Source: Arthrobacter cavernae (GTDB lineage: Bacteria > Actinomycetota > Actinomycetes > Actinomycetales > Micrococcaceae). From it: 64,000 nucleotides of DNA. Of the stretch, positions 26,222 through 34,181 are shown piece by piece. A program made the translations under genes and the position numbers. The notes below the pieces were generated by a model. The model saw only the letters and a list, made by a program, of their open reading frames with translations, made no database searches and had not been told where the DNA came from. Location of the stretch: assembly GCF_017368795.1 (NCBI RefSeq), contig NZ_JAFNLL010000010.1, forward strand, positions 1 to 64,000, read 5' to 3'. How positions within the stretch are numbered: the stretch's first letter is position 1; each line of letters opens with the position of its first letter.

Positions 26222-26845
26222 ATGGCCAAGACACCAGCCCAGCGCATCAAGAAACACGGCGCCAAAGCCGCCGTACCGCAGCACAATCTGCCGCCGGTGA
26301 TCAATCCCACCACGCAGCGGACGCCGGAGAAGGCCCAGAACAACTCCAAGCTGATCGTCATTGCCGGCGTCGTGGCCAGCCTGTTCCTGTTTTGGTACCT
26401 GCACCTGTTGACACTGAACCAGATGACGCAGTTGTCCGGCGGCCTGGCCATGCCTGATTCACTCATTGGCGGCTTCTCCCAGGATTACGTGACGCAACTG
26501 CGGGCAGCCATGGACGAGTCCGCGCGGGGACAGCTCAACTACGTCCACAAGACCGCCGGAACGTTGTTCCCTCTGATTTTCGGCTTCAGCTGGCTCCTGT
26601 TGATCGGCACCAACGTGGCCAGGAAGGCGCTGCGCTGGGCCCTGTGGGCGGCTCCGCTGCTGTTTGTGGTGGTCCGGTTGTGGGGCAACGCCGCCATTGA
26701 CGGGTTGCTCGGATCCGCAGCCCCCGACGCCGGATCTGTCGCCATGGCGTCCGCCCTGACGGTTGCGTCCTGGGTGCTTTTCGTACTGAGCCTGCTTGCC
26801 GGAGCGGCCGCAGTATTCCTGGGGCGGCGGAAAGCCAAGGACTGA
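26222..26845 (+). CDS. Uncharacterised four-helix membrane protein
   Basis: A 207-residue protein with a basic N-terminal tail (MAKTPAQRIKKHGAKAA) and about four hydrophobic segments near residues 42-62, 112-132, 140-155 and 178-200. No catalytic motif is visible and I do not recognise a named family. The ATG at 26222 has GATAAT six bases upstream and no ribosome site, suggesting a leaderless transcript. Divergent from the inositol-monophosphatase-family gene; tRNA-Arg follows 115 bases later. Confidence 0.75.
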   Translation: MAKTPAQRIKKHGAKAAVPQHNLPPVINPTTQRTPEKAQNNSKLIVIAGVVASLFLFWYLHLLTLNQMTQLSGGLAMPDSLIGGFSQDYVTQLRAAMDESARGQLNYVHKTAGTLFPLIFGFSWLLLIGTNVARKALRWALWAAPLLFVVVRLWGNAAIDGLLGSAAPDAGSVAMASALTVASWVLFVLSLLAGAAAVFLGRRKAKD

Positions 26846-26960
26846 GCCGGACTGCCGCCGCCCGCCGACGGTGTCCATTCGGTGGCTGCCACCACAGCTT
26901 GTATGCTTGTAGTCGTGTCCGGCGAGCCGCATGTTTCGTGGCCCTGCCCGGTACACGCAG

Positions 26961-27033
26961 GCCCTCGTAGCTCAGTGGATAGAGCACGGCTCTCCTAAAG
27001 CCGGTGTCGTTGGTTCGATTCCAATCGAGGGCA
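26961..27033 (+). tRNA. tRNA-Arg (anticodon CCT)
   Basis: Folds as a standard 73-base tRNA. Acceptor arms GCCCTCG and CGAGGGC pair fully; D arm GCTC/GAGC; anticodon stem CGGCT/AGCCG closes the loop CTCCTAA with anticodon CCT, which reads AGG; T stem GTTGG/CCAAT with loop TTCGATT; discriminator A. CCA is not encoded. A protein-coding frame starts two bases past its end. Confidence 0.97.
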
Positions 27034-27034
27034 C

Positions 27035-27478
27035 TTGAACCACCAGCAGCCCACCCAGGACCTGCGGGCCTATCTGGCCGGCAGCTGGGCCGTCGAACGG
27101 ACCCTGTGGGACCGGGCTTCCGGCACGCACGGAACCTTCACCGGCGTCGTGACCTACTCCGAAACCCCCGACGGCGGCCTGCTCTACCGTGAAGAGGGCA
27201 CCATGCGCTGGCCCACCCATTCGGGGCCCGCCTTCCGCGAATACCTGCTGCGCCCCTCCGGAACGCCAGAGGCCATGGACGTGTTCTTCCCCGACGGCCG
27301 CCCGTTCCATGTCATGAGCTTCGCCAAACAGGCCAACGAGGACCGGCACTGGTGCGATCCCGATGACTACAAAGTCAACTATGTCCGGGACGGGCAGCAC
27401 GCTTTCAGCTACACCTGGGACGTCCACGGTCCTGCCAAGGACTTGCTGCTGGAATCGCATTTGAGGAGGCAGCAGTGA
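27035..27478 (+). CDS. DUF6314-like protein
   Basis: A 147-residue protein with DLRAYLAGSWAVERTLWDR at the start and a beta-rich body (GTFTGVVTYSETPDGGLLYRE, MDVFFPDGRPFH) ending in SYTWDVHGPAKDLLLESHLRR. This matches my recollection of the DUF6314 family, whose function is unknown; its fold may be lipocalin-like. The only in-frame start is the TTG at 27035, two bases after tRNA-Arg, so the message must be freed from the tRNA by 3' processing or have a start inside it. It overlaps the Nudix gene (GTGA), which suggests the two act together. Confidence 0.75.
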   Translation: MNHQQPTQDLRAYLAGSWAVERTLWDRASGTHGTFTGVVTYSETPDGGLLYREEGTMRWPTHSGPAFREYLLRPSGTPEAMDVFFPDGRPFHVMSFAKQANEDRHWCDPDDYKVNYVRDGQHAFSYTWDVHGPAKDLLLESHLRRQQ

Positions 27479-27891
27479 CTGCAACGCAGGGCTCCAAGGA
27501 GCTGATCGTCGTGAGCGCCGTCTGTGTGTTCGACGCCGCCGGCCGGCTGCTGACCGTCCGCAAGCGCGGCACGGACAAGTTCATGCACCCCGGCGGCAAG
27601 CCGGAAGCCGGCGAGACGGCGGCACAGGCGGCGTCCCGGGAACTGGCTGAAGAGGTCGGCATCGTGGTGGCGCCGGAGGACCTGGCCCCCATGGGCGTGT
27701 GGCTGGCCGTTGCCGCGAACGAGTCCGCCACGGACATCGAGGCCACGGTCTTCACGGCACCGGGCGTGTGGGAGGCCCACCCTTCGGCGGAGATCGCCGA
27801 GATCCGCTGGCTGGACCTCGCCGCCGAACTGCCGGATGACCTGGCCCCGCTGCTCACGGACCACGTCCTGCCCGCCCTCGCCGCGGAGTAG
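27475..27891 (+). CDS. Nudix hydrolase
   Basis: Hydrolyses a nucleoside diphosphate linked to another moiety; the substrate is unknown. The Nudix box is complete, from GGKPEAGETAAQAA to SRELAEEVGI (about residues 40-63), with the catalytic REL-EE core. The protein has 138 residues, a single Nudix domain. The start GTG at 27475 overlaps the stop of the DUF6314-like gene and follows GAGGAGG closely, so the two are coupled. An exporter gene converges 7 bases past its end. Confidence 0.9.
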   Translation: MTATQGSKELIVVSAVCVFDAAGRLLTVRKRGTDKFMHPGGKPEAGETAAQAASRELAEEVGIVVAPEDLAPMGVWLAVAANESATDIEATVFTAPGVWEAHPSAEIAEIRWLDLAAELPDDLAPLLTDHVLPALAAE

Positions 27892-27898
27892 CAGCCGG

Positions 27899-29812
27899 CT
27901 ACAGCTCCGGGACGGCTTCCTCTGCTGCGGCCGTGGCCTCGGCGAACTGCGTCCGGTAGAGCTCGGCGTAACGCCCCTCGGCGGCCAGCAGCTCGGTGTG
28001 CGTGCCCCGTTCCACAATCGAACCGTCCTCGACCACCAGGATGACGTCGGCGGCCCGGATGGTGGAGAGCCGGTGGGCGATCACGACGGCGGTGCGCCCC
28101 TCGAGCGCCTCGCCCAGGGCCGCCTGGACGGCGGCCTCGTTGGTGGAGTCCAGCGCGGCCGTGGCCTCGTCCAGGATGACCACACGGGGCTGGGCAATGA
28201 GCAGGCGGGCGATGGTGAGCCGCTGGCGTTCGCCGCCGGACAGCCGGTAGCCGCGCTCCCCCACCACGGTGTCCAGGCCGTCCGGCAGGGAGCGGATCAT
28301 GGCTTCGAGCCGGGCTCGCCGCAGCACGTCCCACATGTCCTCTTCCGTGGCGTCCGGACGGGCCAGGCGCAGATTGGAGGCGATGCTCTCGTGGAAGAGG
28401 TGGCCGTCCTGGGTGACCATGCCGAGGGTTCCGCGCAGCGAATCGAAGGTGGCGTCGCGGACGTCCAGGCCGGTCCGCGGGCCGTGGCCGCCCAGGCGCA
28501 CGGCGCCTGAGTCGACGTCGTACAGGCGGGACAGCAGCTGGGCGATGGTGGACTTCCCGGCGCCCGAGGAACCCACCAGGGCAACCGTCTGGCCCGGCTC
28601 CACCCGGAAGCTGATGCCGTGGAGCACCTCCTCGCCGCCGCGGGTATCGAGCGTGGACACGTCCTCGAGCGAGGCGAGCGAAACCTTGTCCGCGGACGGG
28701 TACGCGAAGCGGACGTCGTCGAACTCCACGGCCACGGGGCCCGCCGGAACAACCACGGCGCCGGGCTTTTCCTGAATGAGCGGCTTCAGGTCCAGGATCT
28801 CGAACACCCGTTCAAAGCTGACCAGGGCACTCATGATTTCCACGCGGGCGTTGGACAGCGCCGTGAGCGGTGCGTACAGGCGGGTGAGCAGGAGGGCGAG
28901 GACCACGACGTCGCCGGCGGCCAGTTGCCCGTCGATGGCGAGCCAGCCGCCCAGGCCGTAGACCAGGGCCAGGGCCAGTGCGGACACCAGGGTCAATGCA
29001 GTAACGAACGTGAACTGCAGCATGGCGGTGCGGATGCCGATGTCCCGCACCCGTCCGGCGCGCAGCGCAAACTCGTGCGATTCCTCGTCCGGGCGTCCGA
29101 AAAGCTTCACCAGGGTGGCGCCGGGGGCCGAAAAGCGCTCGGTCATCTGCGTGCCCATGGCCGCATTGTGGGAGGCAGCCTCCCGGCGCAAATCGGCGAG
29201 CTTGGCACCCATGCGCCGTGCCGGGATCAGGAAGACCGGCAGCAGGACCATGGCCAGGACGGTCACCAGCCAGGAGGTGTTCAGCATCACGATGAGGGTC
29301 AGGGCCAGCGCGACCACGTTGCTGACCACCCCGGAGAGGGTGCCGGCGAAGGCCGACTGCGCCCCGATGACGTCGTTGTTCAACCGGCTGACCAGGGCGC
29401 CGGTGCGGGTCCGGGTGAAGAAGGCAATCGGCATTCGCTGGACATGGTCGAACACCCGCGTGCGAAGGTCCACGATGACGCCTTCGCCGATGGTGGAGGA
29501 CAGCCAGCGGGTCACCAGGCCCACTCCGGCCTCGGCCACAGCCACGATGGCGATGAGCGCGGCAAGCCAGATCACGGTGCCGGCGCCGGCACGGGCGATG
29601 ATCGAGTCCACCACCTGCCCGGCCAGGACCGGCGTGGCCACGGCCAGCACGGCCCCCACGATGGACAGCAGCACGAAGGCGACGAGCTTGCCGCGGTGCG
29701 GGACGGCGAAGGCCAGCACACGCTTGAGCGTTTCCTTCGAGAAAGGCTGCGAGCCGGCCTTGGCCCGGGTGATGTTGTACAGCGAGCTCCAGGCCACGCG
29801 GTCCATGCTCAC
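27899..29812 (-). CDS. ABC exporter, fused permease and ATPase
   Basis: Half-transporter of 637 residues that dimerises to export a drug, lipid or peptide. Six hydrophobic helices span about residues 37-330, and the ATPase domain follows with Walker A GSSGAGKST, signature LSGGERQRL, Walker B VVILDEATAALD and the switch histidine in VIAHRLSTI. Start is GTG at 29812 with CAGGAG 11 bases upstream; an ATG two codons later is possible. It begins 5 bases after the ABC-F gene ends, so the two are one transcript and the exporter may share the antibiotic response proposed for that gene. Confidence 0.93.
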   Translation of the reverse strand: MSMDRVAWSSLYNITRAKAGSQPFSKETLKRVLAFAVPHRGKLVAFVLLSIVGAVLAVATPVLAGQVVDSIIARAGAGTVIWLAALIAIVAVAEAGVGLVTRWLSSTIGEGVIVDLRTRVFDHVQRMPIAFFTRTRTGALVSRLNNDVIGAQSAFAGTLSGVVSNVVALALTLIVMLNTSWLVTVLAMVLLPVFLIPARRMGAKLADLRREAASHNAAMGTQMTERFSAPGATLVKLFGRPDEESHEFALRAGRVRDIGIRTAMLQFTFVTALTLVSALALALVYGLGGWLAIDGQLAAGDVVVLALLLTRLYAPLTALSNARVEIMSALVSFERVFEILDLKPLIQEKPGAVVVPAGPVAVEFDDVRFAYPSADKVSLASLEDVSTLDTRGGEEVLHGISFRVEPGQTVALVGSSGAGKSTIAQLLSRLYDVDSGAVRLGGHGPRTGLDVRDATFDSLRGTLGMVTQDGHLFHESIASNLRLARPDATEEDMWDVLRRARLEAMIRSLPDGLDTVVGERGYRLSGGERQRLTIARLLIAQPRVVILDEATAALDSTNEAAVQAALGEALEGRTAVVIAHRLSTIRAADVILVVEDGSIVERGTHTELLAAEGRYAELYRTQFAEATAAAEEAVPEL

Positions 29813-29817
29813 GGTTC

Positions 29818-31479
29818 TCAGCTCTCCTGACGGGGGGTGTGGTGGAGTTCCTTCACGGTGCCGTCCTCGACGTGCCAGCGCACATCGAGGCGGACGTTTT
29901 CGAGCAGCCGGCGGTCGTGCGTGACCAGCAGCAGTGCGCCCTCGTAGCTTTCGAGGGCTTCCTCGAGCTGTTCGATGGCGGGCAGGTCAAGGTGGTTGGT
30001 GGGCTCGTCCAAGACCAGCAGGTTCACCCCGCGCGCCTGCAGCAGGGCCAGGGCGGCGCGGGTGCGTTCGCCCGGGGACAGCGAGTCCACGGTCCGTGAG
30101 GTGTGGTCCGCCTTGAGCCCGAACTTGGCCAGGAGGGTGCGGACGTCCGCGCTGTTCCAGTCGGCCAGCACGGTCTCCACGGCATCGCCGAGCGGCCGGC
30201 CGCCGTCGAGCAGTCCGCGGGCCTGGTCGATCTCGCCGATCGCCACCGAGGCACCCATGGAGGCATCGCCGTCGTCGGGCTGCTGCGTTCCGAGCAGCAG
30301 CCGCAGGAGGGTCGACTTCCCGGCACCGTTGGGGCCGGTGATGCCGATGCGCTCCCCGCCGTTCAGCTGCAGGCTCACCGGTCCGAGGGTGAAGTCGCCC
30401 TGGCGCGCGACGGCGCCGCGGAGGGTCGCGACGACGGCGCTGGAGCGCGGGGCCTGGCCGATGCTGAACTGCAACTGCCATTCCTTCCGGGGCTCTTCGA
30501 CCTCGTCCAGCCGGGCAATGCGCGATTCCATCTGCCGCACCTTCTGGGCCTGCTTTTCCGAAGACTCGGTGCTGGCAGCTCGGCGGACCTTGTCGTTGTC
30601 CGGGTTCTTCTTCATGGCGTTCCGGACGCCCTGCGAGCTCCATTCACGCTGCGTGCGGGCCCGGGAGACCAGGTCGGCCTTGGTGGAGGCAAACTCCTCG
30701 TAGCGTTCGCGGGCGTGCCGCTTGGCCACGGCGCGTTCCTCGAGGAACGACTCATAGCCGCCGTCGTACACGGCCACGGAGTTCTGGGCCAGGTCCAGTT
30801 CCACGATCCTGGTGACACAACGGGCCAGGAATTCACGGTCGTGGGACACCAGCACCACACCGCCGCGCAGTCCCTGGACGAAGTTCTCCAGCCGGGCCAG
30901 GCCTTCCAGGTCCAGATCGTTGGTGGGTTCGTCCAGGAGGACGACGTCGAAGCGGCTCAGCAGGAGGGCGGCGAGCGCCACCCGGGCTGCCTGCCCGCCG
31001 GAGAGGCCGGTCATCAGGGCATCCGTGCCCAACTCCAGCCCCAAGTCGGCCAAGACCGCGGGGATCCTGTCCTCGAGGTCGGCCGCGCCGGAGGCCATCC
31101 AGCGGTCGAAGGCGAGCGAGTAGGCGTCGTCGCTGCCCGGGGCGCCGCTGCCCAGGGCCTCGGCGGTGGTCTCCATTTCCAGGGTGGCGTGGGCACAGCC
31201 AGTGCGCCGGGCAATGTACGCGGCGATCGTTTCGCCGTCGGTGCGCTCATGTTCCTGGGGCAGCCAGCCGACAAAGGCGTCCGAGGGCGCCAGGCTGACG
31301 GTGCCCTCCTGGGGCTTGTCAACGCCTGCCAACAGGCGCAGCAGGGTGGATTTGCCGGCGCCGTTGGCGCCGACGACGCCCACCACGTCGCCCGGGGCGA
31401 CCGTCAGGGAGAGTGTGGAGAACAAGGTGCGGTGGCCGTGGCCTCCGGCGATTTCCTTGGCGACCAAGGTTGCAGTCAT
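29818..31479 (-). CDS. ABC-F family ATPase (ribosome-associated, probable antibiotic resistance or translation factor)
   Basis: Soluble twin-ATPase protein of 553 residues without membrane segments. Two cassettes are complete: Walker A GANGAGKST and GPNGAGKST, signatures LSGGQAARV and LSPGERTRA, and Walker B VVLLDEPTNDLD and LLVLDEPTNHLD. The linker between them (about residues 240-320, KKNPDNDKVRRAASTESSEK) is the charged P-site tRNA interaction motif region of ABC-F proteins. Members either protect the ribosome from antibiotics or tune translation. Its leader carries a terminator hairpin and mini-ORFs (31530-31596), typical of the antibiotic-induced group. Co-transcribed with the exporter at 29812. 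Confidence 0.92.
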   Translation of the reverse strand: MTATLVAKEIAGGHGHRTLFSTLSLTVAPGDVVGVVGANGAGKSTLLRLLAGVDKPQEGTVSLAPSDAFVGWLPQEHERTDGETIAAYIARRTGCAHATLEMETTAEALGSGAPGSDDAYSLAFDRWMASGAADLEDRIPAVLADLGLELGTDALMTGLSGGQAARVALAALLLSRFDVVLLDEPTNDLDLEGLARLENFVQGLRGGVVLVSHDREFLARCVTRIVELDLAQNSVAVYDGGYESFLEERAVAKRHARERYEEFASTKADLVSRARTQREWSSQGVRNAMKKNPDNDKVRRAASTESSEKQAQKVRQMESRIARLDEVEEPRKEWQLQFSIGQAPRSSAVVATLRGAVARQGDFTLGPVSLQLNGGERIGITGPNGAGKSTLLRLLLGTQQPDDGDASMGASVAIGEIDQARGLLDGGRPLGDAVETVLADWNSADVRTLLAKFGLKADHTSRTVDSLSPGERTRAALALLQARGVNLLVLDEPTNHLDLPAIEQLEEALESYEGALLLVTHDRRLLENVRLDVRWHVEDGTVKELHHTPRQES

Positions 31480-31529
31480 TTTTCAATCCTCTCACTGTGC
31501 CCTGGCGGCGGGAGAAGCCTCGGGCATGG

Positions 31530-31575
31530 AAAAACCCGCCGGTCCGGACTTGGGGGGTGTACGGACCAGCGGGTT
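31530..31575 (-). terminator. Attenuator-like terminator in the ABC-F leader
   Basis: On the minus strand the arms AACCCGCTGGTCCG (31575-31562) and CGGACCGGCGGGTT (31546-31533) pair over 14 bases with a single G-T wobble, loop 15 bases, followed by five T (31534-31530). It lies 50 bases before the ABC-F start, so it would stop transcription before the gene unless disrupted. This is the layout of ribosome-mediated attenuators of resistance ABC-F genes. Confidence 0.75.
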
Positions 31576-31581
31576 CAGTCA

Positions 31582-31596
31582 CTAATCATAATTCAT
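31582..31596 (-). CDS. Possible 4-codon leader ORF (MNYD) of the ABC-F gene
   Basis: ATG AAT TAT GAT TAG on the minus strand ends 6 bases before the attenuator stem. A second frame, ATG ATT AGT GAC TGA (31589-31575), overlaps it and ends on the first base of the stem. TACGAT lies about 12 bases upstream of the first ATG and could be a -10. A ribosome stalled here by a drug could alter stem formation. Very short, so support is positional only. Confidence 0.35.
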   Translation of the reverse strand: MNYD

Positions 31597-31690
31597 GGAG
31601 AGCCCTATCGTAAAATCGAGTGTCGTCTCACTTCCGGCCTTCCGCCGCACCCTGATGTACTTGACTTGACCTACCCGCAGAAAGCTGCCC

Positions 31691-32416
31691 ATGCCCCTTC
31701 CCTCCAAGGCGTTCCAACGCTGGCTGCACGGCATCGCGCCCGACGCCAGCACAGCCGACGTCTGCAGGATCTCTGGGATCAAGCGCACCACCCTGGCCCA
31801 GCAGCTGGTCCGCGGCAAGGTGGCGGAGGCAACCCTGGTCAGCATCAGCCGGGCGTTCAACGTCAACCCGGTGGCGGCCTTGGCCACCTTCGAGGCCTAT
31901 GCCGGGCTGGCCGGCGAAGCCGTGCCGCCCACGCCTGCGGAGCTCGTGAGCCAGATCGACACCCTGGACCTGCTGCGGGCCATGGTGGCCCGTTCCGCGC
32001 CCGGGACGGCAGGTCCAGGACAGTCCCTTGCTGCGACGCCGCACGCCACCTCCGTGCGGAACTGGGTGGACGCCATCGACGACGGCGAGCTGCGGCACCG
32101 GGTGAGCGAAGCCACCAGGATTGCTCCGCAGAACTTTTCCGCCCACCTGACCGCCAACCGGCTCCCGCCCGAGTTGGCTGTCGCCACCTCGCGCGCGGCC
32201 GGCGTCGGCCCTGCCGGCGGACTCGTGGCCACCGGGCTGATCACCGAAGCCGAGGCCGGCTGGCCGGCGGGAGCCCGGCAGGAGGCCCTTGACCGGATGA
32301 CGCGCGGCGAACTGGCCCTGCTGGCCGGCGAAAGACTTCAGGCGCTGGGCAAGTCCCTGCGCCGCCAAGAACAAGACCACGAACGCACCGAACGAATTTG
32401 GGAGAACCTCGGATGA
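31691..32416 (+). CDS. Uncharacterised HTH-type protein
   Basis: A 241-residue protein with an N-terminal XRE-like helix-turn-helix (about residues 20-55: ADVCRISGIKRTTLAQQLVR, then a segment AEATLVSISRAFNVNPVAAL), and a second region that again has repressor-like helices (LRHRVSEATRIAPQNFSAHL). Probably a DNA-binding regulator. Divergent from the ABC-F gene; its stop overlaps the start of a membrane-protein gene (ATGA), so the two are coupled. Target and signal unknown. Confidence 0.7.
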   Translation: MPLPSKAFQRWLHGIAPDASTADVCRISGIKRTTLAQQLVRGKVAEATLVSISRAFNVNPVAALATFEAYAGLAGEAVPPTPAELVSQIDTLDLLRAMVARSAPGTAGPGQSLAATPHATSVRNWVDAIDDGELRHRVSEATRIAPQNFSAHLTANRLPPELAVATSRAAGVGPAGGLVATGLITEAEAGWPAGARQEALDRMTRGELALLAGERLQALGKSLRRQEQDHERTERIWENLG

Positions 32417-33138
32417 CATCCATCCTGCCCTGGGCCACGCTGGCCGTCTGCCTCCTGATGGCGGTGGCGCGCATCCCGAGTGCCATCCGTGGCGAGAACA
32501 GGGTCTTGTTCTACCTCTTTTCACTGATCACCCTGGACATCCTCCTGAGCATCGAGGGGCCGTACCTGGCCATCGATTCCTGGCTTGGTGGTTTCAACCT
32601 GACCAACCTGCTGCTTCGCTTCCTCCTGTATGGCACGTTCCTGCTGCTGGGCATCAAACTGGCCACAGGTTTCGGCTCCCCCGCCGGCGTGCGGGCCATC
32701 ACTGGAGGGGCCGGCCTGGCCGTGCTGGCCATCGTCGCCGCCCTCACGGCCTGGTTCTTCCTCGTGACGGACACACGCGGATCCACGGTGGGGCTGACCG
32801 GATTGCAGGGGAGTCCCTCACTGGAGGCCTACGCGGCGTTGGGCAGGCTGTATCCGGGCTACGTCGCGGTGTGCCTGATGCCGGGCATCTGGCGTACGGT
32901 GGCGGGCGCAGGGCCGCTCCTGCTGAGGGGAACATCGGGCCTGCTGCTGCTTGGCTTGCTGCTTCTGGTGTCGTCCCAGATCTTTCCGCTCATCCCCACC
33001 GAGAACGCGTGGCTGCTCCCCTTGATCAATTATTCGGCGGCTCTGGCCACCGTCCTGGGACTGGGCGGCATCTGGCTCTCCAAGGCGTACTACCGGAGAA
33101 AGTCACACCGCGACCCAGGATTTTCACAAAAGTATTAG
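32413..33138 (+). CDS. Uncharacterised seven-helix membrane protein
   Basis: A 241-residue hydrophobic protein with about seven membrane segments spread over the whole length (first at residues 4-22, last at about 205-225) and a short basic C-terminal tail RRKSHRDPGFSQKY. No transporter or enzyme motif is seen. It starts with an ATG overlapping the stop of the HTH-type protein gene, which implies a regulator/membrane partner pair, possibly a membrane sensor holding or releasing the DNA-binding protein. A terminator follows at 33243. Confidence 0.7.
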   Translation: MTSILPWATLAVCLLMAVARIPSAIRGENRVLFYLFSLITLDILLSIEGPYLAIDSWLGGFNLTNLLLRFLLYGTFLLLGIKLATGFGSPAGVRAITGGAGLAVLAIVAALTAWFFLVTDTRGSTVGLTGLQGSPSLEAYAALGRLYPGYVAVCLMPGIWRTVAGAGPLLLRGTSGLLLLGLLLLVSSQIFPLIPTENAWLLPLINYSAALATVLGLGGIWLSKAYYRRKSHRDPGFSQKY

Positions 33139-33242
33139 AGCATGGCACAATCATGAATGTGTGAATGAGGCTGCTGCCTGGCACCGGGATCAATGAACGG
33201 GTTTCGGTGGCCGTGGCGCCCTCAGGAGCACATTTGGGGGGA

Positions 33243-33287
33243 TGAGTGGTGGCGGACTGTTGGGGACCGCCCCCACTCAGCCTTTTT
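33243..33287 (+). terminator. Intrinsic terminator after the HTH/membrane-protein pair
   Basis: Arms TGAGTGGTGGCGG (33243-33255) and CCGCCCCCACTCA (33267-33279) pair with one mismatch and are followed by GCC and five T (33283-33287). It ends the transcript from 31691. Bases 33139-33242 upstream hold no gene; a structured leader was considered but not recognised. Confidence 0.75.
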
Positions 33288-33312
33288 AACGGCCCTGCTT
33301 TAACGGCCCTGC
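33285..33312. repeat. Perfect 14-base tandem duplication
   Basis: TTTAACGGCCCTGC occurs twice head to tail (33285-33298 and 33299-33312), directly after the terminator and before the amino acid importer. It may be a slippage duplication or a pair of regulator half-sites upstream of the -10 at 33337. Confidence 0.7.
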
Positions 33313-33336
33313 CGGAATCCCTGCCGCGGCCGTGAG

Positions 33337-33342
33337 TAGGAT
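33337..33342 (+). promoter_or_regulatory. Leaderless-type -10 (TAGGAT) of the amino acid importer
   Basis: TAGGAT fits TANNNT and ends 6 bases before the ATG at 33349, with no ribosome site between. Transcription would start at or next to the A of ATG. Confidence 0.6.
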
Positions 33343-33348
33343 GGCTGC

Positions 33349-34164
33349 ATGAACAGCCTGCATACGCGCCGTACGGCCCTCGCGTCCACCCTTGCTGCCA
33401 TCGCCCTGGCGCTGTCCGCCTGCGGCGGATCGTCGACGCCGGCGCAGACGGGCGGCGACAGCTCGCTTTCCGATGTGACGGCCAAGGGTGAAATCGTCAT
33501 CGCCACGGAAGGCACCTACCGCCCCTTCAGCTTCCACGCGGACGGCGCGGGAAAGCTGACAGGTTTCGACGTCGAGATCGCCGAGGCGGTGGCGGGCAAG
33601 CTGGGCGTCAAGGCCACGTTCCAGGAGACCCAGTTCGATGGCATCTTCGCCGGCCTCGACTCCAAGCGCTTCGACAGCATCGCCAACCAGATCTCCATCA
33701 ATGCCGAGCGCAAGGCGAAGTACGACTTTTCCACCCCCTACACGGTGTCCACGGGCGTCATCGTGACCACGTCGGACAACACCTCCATCACCAGTTTCGA
33801 GAGCCTCAAGGGCAAGACCACGGCACAGTCCCTCACCAGCAACTTCTACAAGACCGCAGTGGATGCCGGCGCCAACGTGCAGGCCGTGGAAGGCTGGGCC
33901 CAGGGTGCCACGCTGGTCCGGCAGGGCCGGGTGGACGCCGTGGTGAACGACAAGCTCACCTTCCTCGACTACGCCAAGAACACCCCGGATTCCGGGCTGA
34001 AGATCGCCGCGGAGTCCACCGACAAGAGCGAAAGCGCCTTCGTCTTCCGCAAGGGCTCCACGGCCCTCACCGCCGCAGTGGACAAGGCCCTGGCAGACCT
34101 CCGCGCCGACGGCACGCTGGCCACGATCTCCACCAAGTACTTCGGCGCGGACGTCACCAAGTAG
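33349..34164 (+). CDS. Amino acid-binding lipoprotein of ABC importer
   Basis: Extracellular solute receptor of the polar amino acid (PAAT) group, 271 residues. Signal peptide with lipobox LSAC at about residues 22-25, then GGSSTPAQTGGDSS linker and the type II binding fold: GEIVIATEGTYRPFSFHADG, LTGFDVEIAEAVAGKLG, and DFSTPYTVSTGVIV. Cystine- or glutamine-type ligands are usual for this branch. First of three genes with permease and ATPase; the order and spacing (17 bases, then an overlap) show an operon. Promoter seems leaderless. Confidence 0.92.
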   Translation: MNSLHTRRTALASTLAAIALALSACGGSSTPAQTGGDSSLSDVTAKGEIVIATEGTYRPFSFHADGAGKLTGFDVEIAEAVAGKLGVKATFQETQFDGIFAGLDSKRFDSIANQISINAERKAKYDFSTPYTVSTGVIVTTSDNTSITSFESLKGKTTAQSLTSNFYKTAVDAGANVQAVEGWAQGATLVRQGRVDAVVNDKLTFLDYAKNTPDSGLKIAAESTDKSESAFVFRKGSTALTAAVDKALADLRADGTLATISTKYFGADVTK

Positions 34165-34181
34165 ATGGACCCGGTCAGTAA

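Noticed and set aside
23304-26300. A long plus-strand open frame across pcrA and the phosphatase gene
   Set aside because: Spans two unrelated real genes on the other strand and has no recognisable domain.
33139-33242. Possible riboswitch before the amino acid importer
   Set aside because: The terminator at 33243 and upstream sequence suggested an expression platform, but no conserved blocks of a known class were found, and a leaderless promoter after the terminator explains importer expression.
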